A stretch of 64,000 nt of DNA from Humulus lupulus (taxonomy: Eukaryota; Streptophyta; Magnoliopsida; Rosales; Cannabaceae): the NCBI RefSeq assembly GCF_963169125.1, contig NC_084802.1, positions 29,765,107 to 29,829,106 on the forward strand, given 5' to 3'. Position 1 is the stretch's first letter, and each line of letters begins with the position of its first letter. The notes below the pieces were generated by a model. The model had not been told where the DNA came from, searched no databases, and was given only the letters and a program-made list of their open reading frames with translations. Of this stretch, positions 48,702-57,418 are shown piece after piece. The translations under genes were made by a program, and so were the position numbers.

Positions 48702-49306
48702 TGACAACTCTACAAAATAGAGTTATTTTGCCACATTTTTTATGCTAATTGTTGCTTAGTCTTTGAGTTTTTAAGTAACTTATTAAGCTTTTAAGTAATT
48801 TTGAATTTATTAGTCTTATTGTAATTTTTAAAAAATTTATATGTTTTTATAGATATTTTATTGTAATATTTGATAGTTTAATTATTTGAAATTAGCCTCG
48901 TTAAATTAAAAGTTAAAAAGATGATTTTATTGAGCTTAAATGTCAAAGTAAATTAAGTTTTAATTAGTATTTTTATGGAACTTATATTGTATATTTTATT
49001 ATTGAAAATATTTGGTTTTAATTAAATTTATGTTTTATTTTATAGGAAATATGTTGTATTTTTTGGCTCTTGAAAAACAAGAAAAATGAAGAAAAAGTGG
49101 CATTTTCAAAGAAAAGAAAGAAAAAAAAGGCATTTCTGAAAAGCCTCCAAGCTCAAGGACATGAAGCCCACGGCCTGGGCTCGCCTGCCCTCTGCCAGGC
49201 CCACCCTAGCCCGGCCCGCGCCTCCAGCTGCCCCAGGTGCCTGACCCACACCCCCTGACCCGCCTGGACCCGTCGACCCGACCCACACCTGCCCAACCTT
49301 CCCAGC
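48702..49306 (+). repeat. Element C, left part: possible LTR beginning TGACAACTC
   Basis: At 48702 the sequence switches abruptly from D's gag to TGACAACTCTACAAAATAG, AT-rich with ttaagtaa-type words, then GC-rich (49150-49306) with Pro/Ala-coding gcccac/cctgcc repeats. It continues after element G at 61976 with the same GC-rich style. TG at the junction and the position inside another element suggest an LTR of a further retrotransposon, perhaps Athila-like, but no coding domain or second LTR confirms this. Confidence 0.45.
49302..49306 (+). repeat. Left target site duplication of element G (ccagc)
   Basis: ccagc directly precedes the 5' LTR and is repeated at 61976-61980 directly after the 3' LTR, the 5-bp duplication expected of Ty3/gypsy integration. 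Confidence 0.95.
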
Positions 49307-49527
49307 TGTTATACCCAGATTTCGAGCCATGTTAAATGTGACCTCGAAAGCTGGATTCGCAGTGAATGAACCCGTAAAGTTCTAAGTATGCTCCAGGATT
49401 AAATATCGAGCCTGCAAGACTCAAGACGACCTCGAATGTGGTGGCCTCGAAACGTTCACGATCTCGAAAGGTAGCTCCCGAGACGCATCTATCCTCAGGA
49501 ATGACCTCAGATCAGGGGGTCCGAGCC

Positions 49528-49540
49528 TGACGTACGTACG
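49528..49540 (+). promoter_or_regulatory. TGACG/ACGT-type motif in the G LTR
   Basis: TGACGTACGTACG combines a TGACG core (the as-1-type site bound by TGA bZIP factors in other plant promoters) with overlapping ACGT palindromes. It is unchanged in the 3' LTR (61402-61414) although the LTRs differ at 18 sites. Its role as an enhancer here is inference. Confidence 0.4.
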
Positions 49541-49851
49541 ATCTCGAAGCCATGTGACCTCGGGAGATGTCATTAGCTCGAAAGCTAATGAGAAACCTAG
49601 GAGATTAAGGCCTTGGAGATATATGATAATGACTTTGAATATCTATAAGTGTTGTTTATAAGGGGCGTGTTATGCATTTATTATTGTAAATCCCATAAAA
49701 TCATGGGATATTATTCTATTAGTTATACGCCCCCTGGTCTTCAGGGGACGTTTCCTTTTATATCAGATTGCAGGCATTTAAAGCCATTTATTTTATTTAC
49801 ACAAAAAGAGTAACTACCCAAAATATGTTGGATAGTATTCTGCATCCTTCT

Positions 49852-49860
49852 CTATAAATA
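49852..49860 (+). promoter_or_regulatory. TATA box of the element G LTR promoter
   Basis: CTATAAATA in U3, followed about 30 bp later by the likely RNA start. Conserved in the 3' LTR at 61725-61733. Confidence 0.7.
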
Positions 49861-50104
49861 GAGAGGTCATGCACCATTGTAAAGGACCAAAATCCTGAAC
49901 CTTGAGAGAAAACTCTGAAGAATTCATGCTTAAGAATTTTCAGAGATAATCTTGAGTTTAATAACAGAGACTCGTGGACTAGGCAGATTTAACTGCTGAA
50001 CCACGTAAAAATCGTGTTTTGTGTTGTTATATTTTAGTTGGCCATTACTAGTAATTGTTTACGTGCTCTTCTTTCACTGTTGACGAAAAACGGCATCAAC
50101 AGTT

Positions 50105-50122
50105 TGGTGCTTTCATTGAGAG
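50105..50122 (+). promoter_or_regulatory. Primer binding site of element G
   Basis: TGGTGCTTTCATTGAGAG starts three bases after the LTR end and has the TGG complementary to tRNA CCA ends. I cannot assign the tRNA from memory. Confidence 0.7.
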
Positions 50123-50149
50123 CCTTAAGCATTCATCCCTGAAAAAGTC

Positions 50150-53100
50150 ATGGCCACTAACAATCAGAACACACCTGAAGAAAATTACCCAAGACGTCCT
50201 GGAAAACAGCCAATGGAGAACCCGGATATTGAAGAGAGAAGTGGGTCTTCTGATTCCCGGGGACCACCTCCTCCACCAAGAGATGAGGATATGTACTACA
50301 ATCCTGAGCGGTACGTTCCTATTGTGGAACTTGAGAACCGGAAATTGAAGCAGCAGTTGGCAGAGGCCAACAGACGGAATGAGGAGTTGGCAAGGATAGC
50401 CGCAGAGGCGCAGGTGGCTCAGCCCCCGCCTCCGCGCGAAAACCAAGTCCCTCCTCCAAGGGACGTGCATGTTCCTCCCCGTAGACCCCGTGGGCGTCCA
50501 CGAAAAGATGCTGCCACAAGGAGGCTGACTCAACCTCCGGCACCAGCAGAGCCATCCGCTCCACCTAGGCCCCAGAGGAGTACTCGGGCTCGGGCCCTGG
50601 CTAACCCGCCTGTGGAAGTGCCTGCAGGAACTGAGAATAACCGAACCCCTGCAGAGGCTCGGACTCAGGTACCTGGGAGCGCACCAAATGCGACCGACCC
50701 ATCTCGGGCAAATTCTGGGCCCTCTAGGCCGCGACAAGGGTGGCAACCACCGTCGCCTATAAGGTTCCCTCCATCACCCATAAGATATCCTTCGCCCCCC
50801 CCCCCCCCCCCCGCGCAGGAACGCTCAACCCGTTCGAGATCAGGATGAAGGGCGTGCGGGGGGAAGACAAGGAAACGGAGAGACTTTCCAGGAGCGGAGA
50901 GGTGCCCCATCTGAGAAAATTCAGACGTCTCGGTCTCACACGGCGGAGACGAGGCGACGTGGGAAGAATCCATCACGAAATAACCAAGCAACGAGTTTTA
51001 CCAGTGATGATTCCGGAGATACCAGGTCGGTCAGTAAGCATGACCGAGGTCGTAAGAATTCTGGAAGCCGCAGGAATCATCCCGACCTGCGAAACCACCT
51101 GAATCAGAGTCGGGGTAAAGGAGATCAAACAAATCCGGACCTGAGGGATCATTTGAATAGGCGTAGAGATCCCTTGCGGAGACGCGAGCCTAGAATCACG
51201 ATCAATGACAATCAATTCCAGACAGTACCTCCTACGGACCCAGTCCAAGAAAGAATCGATCAGCTTGTAAAAGCCTTTAGGCTTTTGAAGAATGAACAAG
51301 GAAATGGCCGATATGAGGACTCTGACGAGGAGCTCGAGCCGTTTGCTCCCCATATTTCCAATACTCCATTTCCTCAAGGGTTTCGGATCCCTCACGTCCC
51401 AACGTTTGAAGGAAAGACCGACCCGTGTAGTCACCTGAGCACGTTCAACACTATCATGAGAGCCAGTAACGTGGGTTACGAGCTCAGGTGCATGTTGTTT
51501 CCAACATCATTGACAGGACCTGCCAAAAGTTGGTTCGAAAAATATAAGAGACACTCAATAACTTCTTGGGAGTAGTTGTCTAAAGACTTTAAGAAGCAGT
51601 TCAGAGAAATGATGGGGGTTAGACCAGAGGCATCCACCTTAACTAACGTCCGAAAACAGCCAGGCGAAACACTAAAAAGTTACTTAACAAGATTTAATCT
51701 GGAAGTCGCCCGAGCTCAAGACGTGGATGACAGTGGGCACCTAATGGCTGTCCGAGCTGGTGTAATGCCGGGAAGTGCCCTTTGGGACGACATGCAAGGG
51801 AAACCGGTAAGGTCAATAACCGAGTTTAACAGACGAGCGCAGAGGTTTGTCAATGTAGAGGAAGAGAGGTCGACGCTCAATGCGACTTCCCAGCCCGAAA
51901 CTACAATGATAAACATCAACTCTGCCTCAACCTCGGCGGACCCAGCAGCTCCAAAGCCTGCCACGGAGAACCCCTCCAAGAGGAAAAAGAACGAAGGAAG
52001 TAACCCCGAAGCCGAGGGAGGAAAGAAAAAGAAAGGGGAGAGGTATTTCTCCGTGTATAGAGTATACACCGAGCTCAATGAGTCTCAGGAGAACATATAC
52101 CTGGCTAATGAAAACCAGGTCCCCTTTAGGCGTCCGGACCCGATGAGAAATCAAAAATCCAAGAGGGATTCCAGTAAGTATTGCCGATTCCACAGAGACA
52201 CCGGGCATACGACCGATGAATGTCGACAACTGAAGGACGAGATCGAAGGGTTGATCTCGAGAGGTTACTTCCGGAAATATGTCAAAAACCATAGTACTGG
52301 TCAGACGGCCGCGAGCCAGAGAGTAGCCGCGCCTCCGACGACACAAAACAATAATTCCCGAGCTCGGGAAGAAGACAGGCCCCCGCCGATAGATGGAGAG
52401 GATGTAAAAACCATCTCGGGAGGGTCTCATCTCGCAGGAATGGGTAGGAATGCCCAAAAGATATATGTTAACGAGTTGAAGACTGGGGACGGGTCTCCTT
52501 ATGAACCCGAACCTAGGGCTCCAAAAAGTCAGAGGATTGGGACACAACCAATAACCTTCACCGAGGAAGACGCCTCCCATGTCTAGTTTCCTCACCATGA
52601 TCCGCTGGTCATTACCCTTCAGCTGGCCAACAAGAGGGTCCACCGAGTTCTCATAGATAATGGGAGCTCAGTCAACATACTTTACAAAGAAACCCTCGAG
52701 AAGATGGGACTCTCCCTTCGTGACCTGAAAGCGTGTGCAACTACGTTGTATGGATTTTCAGGAGAAGGAACTGCCTACATGGGATCCATCGAGCTCCCCG
52801 TGACCTTGGGAGACTACCGAGTCTCGGTAACCAAGATAATGGAGTTCGTGGTAGTAGACTTACCATCTGACTACAATGTGCTGCTCGGGAGACCCGCCCT
52901 GGTCGGGCTGGGGGCAGTTTCATCAGTAAGGCATCTGGCCCTTAAATTCCCAACCCCTAGCGGAGTCGGGACATTGAAAGGAGACCAGTTAGCAGGGAGG
53001 GAATGCTACAGCATCTCCTTGAGAGGAAAGAAACAGACGAGCGCACAAGCACTCGTCGTCGTACAAAACAAAGACGGAACGGTCTTAGAGATTGACGAAG

Positions 53101-53231
53101 AGATTGATCCGAGGATTGAGGAGAAGGTTGACCTCGAACCTTTAGAGGAGCTCGAAGAAATTCAGCTCGAGGAAGCTGATCCCTCGAAGAAGGTGAAGGT
53201 CGGAAAACACCTCAAAGACGAGGAAAAATAG
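50150..53231 (+). pseudogene. Gag-protease of element G
   Basis: ATG 50150 (MATNNQNTPEENYPRRPGK) opens a Pro/Arg-rich N-terminus with a short heptad-like stretch (about 50290-50410). The frame shifts by +1 in the 18-C run at 50795-50812, then continues in one frame to 53231. The retrotransposon gag domain spans about 51390-51720, with SWFEKYKRHSITSW and GETLKSYLTRFNLEV. A nucleic-acid-binding knuckle (C-x2-H-x4-H-x4-C, in YCRFHRDTGHTTDECRQL) is at about 52180-52235. The protease has VLIDNGSSVNILY (about 52645-52690), Asp-Asn-Gly instead of Asp-Ser/Thr-Gly. TAG stops at 51573 and 52584 are premature (D has CAG at the latter). The stop at 53229-53231 is shared in position with D and probably separates this ORF from pol. 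Confidence 0.85.
50795..50812 (+). repeat. Run of 18 C in gag, site of a frame change
   Basis: Upstream coding is in the frame of ATG 50150 and downstream coding resumes one base later, so the run holds one base too many (or two too few) for an open frame. It encodes a poly-Pro stretch. Confidence 0.85.
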
Positions 53232-53237
53232 CAATTA
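53229..53237 (+). promoter_or_regulatory. TAG-CAA-TTA: candidate readthrough stop between protease and pol
   Basis: The stop that ends gag-protease is followed in frame by CAA TTA, identical to the leaky stop context UAG-CAA-UUA known from tobacco mosaic virus (consensus UAG-CAR-YYA). The pol frame continues directly in the same frame. Element D has TAA-CAA-TGA at the same codon. Readthrough itself is inferred. Confidence 0.6.
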
Positions 53238-56200
53238 ATTTGCTTTTTGAAGAAAAACCAGGATGTCTTCGCGTGGTCACACTCAGACATGGTGGGGATA
53301 AGCCCAAATGTAGCAAGCCACGCACTAAACATAGACAAAAGCTTTCCCCCGAAGCAACAAAAGCGAAGACAGCTGGACGAAGACATAAAGAAAGCACTGA
53401 AGGAGGAGGTTGACAGGTTAAAGGAAAACTGATTCATTAGGGATGCCTTTTACCCTGACTGGGTAGCCAATCCGGTGTTGGTCCCAAAGCCCAATGGGAC
53501 GTGGCGAACCTGTATTGATTACTCAGACCTCAACAAAGCTTGCCCAAAAGACTTTTTTCCGTTACCAAGGATTGACCAGCTCGTGGATGCCACGGCGGGG
53601 CATGGCCTGATGTCGTTCATGGATGCTTATTCTGGATATAACCAGATTCCCATGCATGCCCCCGACCAAGAACATACGAGCTTCATCACGGATAAAGGGC
53701 TATACTGCTATAATGTCATGCCATTCGAGCTCAAGAATGCTGAGGCCACATACCAGCGGCTCATAAACATGATGTTTTCAGAACAAATAGGGAACAACCT
53801 GGAGGTTTATGTTGATGACATGCTTGTCAAGTCTCAACTCAACAAGAACCATGTTGATGACCTCGAAGAGTGCTTCGGCGTGCTCCGAAAGTATAACATG
53901 AAGCTAAATCCTCATAAATGCACTTTTGGGGTATCTTCAGGAAAATTTCTGGGCTTTATTGTGAACTCTAGTGGAATCGAGGCTAACCCCAACAAGATCA
54001 AGGCCCTGATTGACATGCCCTCACCTCGAAGGCACAAAGATGTCCAAAGTCTGACTGGCAGGATGGCGGCCCTAAGCAGATTCATCTCAAAATCTACGGA
54101 TCGTGGTCTTCCATTTTTCAACTTATTGAGAGGAGGTAAGAAATTTGAATGGACGGAGGAATGCGAGCTGGCTTTTCAGGAGCTCAAAAAGCACCTCGCA
54201 GAACCACCCATCCTGTCGAAACCTGAAACGAGAGAAATACTGTACCTATACCTTTCAACCACCGAACACATGATAAGCGTTGTGCTCGTTCGAGAAGAAG
54301 AGAAGGTGCAAAGACCCGTTTACTACATCAGTAAAAGATTACTGGGGGCAGAATCAAGATACCCATTGATGGAGAAACTCGCGCTCAGTTTAATTCATTC
54401 ATCTTGTAAACTCCGCCCCTACTTTCAGGCGCATCCCATCCATGTGCTGACTGATCAACCGCTTAGGCAAGTCTTGTATAAACCAGAAGCTTCAGGTCGA
54501 CTTCTTAAATGGGCTGTTGAGCTCGGACAGTTCGAGATCACTTACCACCTGAGAATGACCATTAAGACACAGGCATTGGCGGACTTCATAGTGGAATGTA
54601 CTGGAATAGCCGACGACGAGGTAATAACCACGGCCCACGAGCTGTGGAAACTTTACGTCGACGGCTCATCAAATGAAAATGGAGCGGGGGCAGGGGTCAT
54701 TCTGGTTACCCCCCGCAGGGAGTAGATTTCATTCTACCTTAAGATTTGGCTTTAAAGCATCGAATAATGAGGCCGAATACAAGGCTTTACTCGCAGGACT
54801 TCGTATAGCAAAGGAGCTCAAAGCTAGAGCTATACACTGCTACAGTGACTCCCAGCTCGTGGTTAAACAAATCCTAGGAGAATACCAGGCTCGTGGCACA
54901 AGGATGGCAGCTTATCTGGAGAAGGAAAAATCCGCATTTGAGTATTTCGAGTTTTACGTAATCGAACAGGTTCCCCGAGAACGAAACTCAAATGCAGATG
55001 CCTTAGCTCGACTCGCTACATCCACCGAAAATGAGGAGTTGAATGTTGTACCCATAGAACACCTATCAGCACCTAGCATTAACGAGCCAGAAGAGGAAGA
55101 TGTGTGTATGATCGAAACAGAGCCGACCTGGATGACCCCAATAGTTGATTATCTCGAAAATGGAGTCCTCCCAAAAGATCGGAACCAGGCTCGAAAGTTG
55201 ATGTATCAACTTCCCCGTTACACTATTTTGGACGGAAAGCTATACAGAAGGGGATATTCCATGCCGTTACTTAGGTGCGTAACCCCTCCCGAAGCCAAGA
55301 AGATCATTGAAGAAATTCATGAAGGGTTCTGCGGAGATCACACCGGGGGGCATAGCCTGTCCAAGAAGATCATACGCCAGGGATATTTCTGGCCAACCAT
55401 CAAAACGGATTCTTTCGAGTACGTGAAAAAATGCGACAAATGCCAGAGATTCGCCACGATACCCTGAGCTCCACCATCCAAGCTGACCATGTTGACTTCC
55501 CCATGGCCCTTCGCGGTATGGGGCATCGACCTCATAGGCTCTCTCCCAACCGGCAAGGGCGGAGTAAAATATGCTGTGGTCGCCGTGGATTACTTCACAA
55601 AGTGGACGGAGGCTGAACCGTTGGTGACTATAACTTCAAAAAATATCCTTGATTTCGTGGTAAAAAGTATCGTGTGCCGATATGGGGTACCAAGGAAGAT
55701 CATATCCGACAATGGAACCCAATTCGATTGCGACTTGTTCACCGACTTTTGTGAAAAGAACGGCATAATAAAGAGTTTTTCATCAGTAGCCCACCCTCAA
55801 GCGAATGGCCAGGTCGAGGCCGTAAACAAAACTCTCAAAAGTTCTCTGAAGAAAAAGTTGGAGGAAGCAAAGAGATGGTGGCCCGAAGAATTGCCCCAAG
55901 TCCTTTGGGGATACAGGACCACAGCTCGAACATCAACAGGGCATACCCCGCTCTCTCTAGCATACGGCTGCGAGGCAATGTTGCCCATCGAGGTGGAAAT
56001 CCCAACGATCTGAACTCAGATTTACAATCAAAGTTCAAACCACACTCAGCTCGAGGAAACCTTAGACTTGATTGAAGAAAAGAGAGAAGAGGCTCAGCTG
56101 AGAAACACTGCTTACCAGCAACGAACTACCAGGTATTTCAACAAGAGGGTTCGAGATCGAAAGTTCGGAATGGGAGATCTGGTGTTGAGACGCGTATTCT

Positions 56201-56364
56201 TGGAAACGCGAGATCCAGCAGCTGGGGTGCTCGGGCCAAATTGGGAAGGACCATACCAGATAGAGTCAATCATCAGTCCCGGTGTGTACAAACTTGCGAG
56301 ATTGGACGGGAGCCTGGTACCACGAGCATGGAATGGCGAACACCTTAGACCTTACTATCAGTAG
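53232..56364 (+). pseudogene. Pol of element G: reverse transcriptase, two RNase H domains, integrase
   Basis: Reverse transcriptase (about 53430-54000) has LVPKPNGTWRTCIDYSDLN and the catalytic YVDD at 53808-53819. A Ty3-type RNase H/connection follows (about 54130-54600), then a second, plant/archaeal-like RNase H starting LYVDGSSNENGAGAG (54651 on) with NNEAEY, YSDSQ and NADAL, the double arrangement known for Tat elements. Integrase has an H-H-C-C finger (about 55320-55450) and catalytic Asp 55528, Asp 55708 and Glu 55816, spaced D,D-35-E. The tail ends WNGEHLRPYYQ, TAG 56362. Breaks: TGA 53430, a +1 in the six-C run 54709-54714, TGA 55465 (CGA in D) and TGA 56011. No chromodomain. Confidence 0.9.
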
Positions 56365-56569
56365 TGTAGGATAAGTGTTGCCTATAACCATGAGTATCTA
56401 TCTGTATTAGTTTGTTCGCTCTTTGAATTCCATCAAATAAAGATTTATTTTGTTCAGTATATTATCTCTTTTTATTTTTTTTTATTTTTGCAATCTCTCT
56501 TAATTTAATAACCTATGGTCACACTCACAAGGATATTAAGGGGGCATCATTGGTATATATACCATCAGC

Positions 56570-56890
56570 TTAAAAAATAAAAAATATATAAAGTATTTGG
56601 ATATAACCAGATGCGCGAGCTTAGATAGTTCGGACATAACCGAATTATCAAAAACATGAAGTATTTGGATATAACCAGATACGCGAGCTTAGATAGTTCG
56701 GACATAACCGAATTATCAAAAACAGTATAAAAAATATATAAAGTATTTGGATATAACCAGATGTGCGAGCTTAGATAGTTCGGACATAACTGAATTATCA
56801 AAAACATGAAGTATTTGGATATAACCAGATACGCGAGCTTAGATAGTTCGGACGTAATCGAATTATCAAAAATAGAAAATGTTTGGAGTT
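56570..56890 (+). repeat. Tandem repeat with 150-bp higher-order unit (element G)
   Basis: Units beginning aagtatttggatataaccag start at 56591, 56659, 56741 and 56809, spaced 68, 82 and 68 bp. The longer spacing contains an extra agtataaaaaatatata-type link, so two 68-bp repeats plus the link form a 150-bp dimer that is repeated twice. A decayed fifth unit starts near 56877. The array lies between pol and the antisense gene. Confidence 0.9.
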
Positions 56891-57418
56891 AACCAGATGT
56901 GCAAACTTAACAGGTTTGGAACAAACCAGCCAAAAAACTAATCGACGATAAGTAGGAACCTAAACCTACTTCGGGATAAGTCGAGATCGAGGCTGGAATA
57001 TCTTAAAGAAAAATAGTTTCGAACTCTTAACATTGGAGTAAAAACCAAGGATGAGGAAAGTAACTAAGCGAAAAAAGATATAACCAAATCATTCACATTA
57101 CATACCATATAAGTACTTTCGGGTTCATGGTTAAAGTAATATCCGACTTCGATAAATAACGAGGTCTGAAGCGGATAAGTTGAACAAACTATGCATGAAT
57201 GCATCGAGTTTCGAGCCTAAATCCACAATATGTTTGTACGAATAAATAAACATAAATGATTCATCCATATAAAATGTGCAAAATATTTCGAGCCAAGAAA
57301 TATAAAGCATATAAAAGTCAATGTTAAAAGAAATTGTATCAGCCCCATGGGCATAAATTAAAATAGTTACAAAAATAAGGGGACGCAGCCCCAGTAAGTG
57401 ATTTCCCCGAGATCAGAT
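56891..57418. other. Rest of the pol/antisense spacer in element G
   Basis: No ORF of note. Contains ttcgag-type words and AT-rich sequence leading to the convergent end of the antisense gene. Confidence 0.6.

Larger units (their letters stand above)
49307..50101 (+). repeat. 5' LTR of element G (795 bp)
   Basis: Starts TGTTATACCC, ends GGCATCAACA. A TATA box (CTATAAATA, 49852-49860) lies 250 bp from the end. Upstream are six CTCGAA words (49343-49582) and TGACGTACGTACG (49528-49540). The ttacgtgctcttctttcactg block close to the end matches the D LTR in style. It drives transcription of the sense RNA. Confidence 0.95.

Noticed and set aside
54723..54725. TAG in pol of element G as a premature stop
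   Set aside because: It appears only because of the +1 shift in the six-C run just upstream; in the corrected frame the codons there read on through RFHSTLRF.
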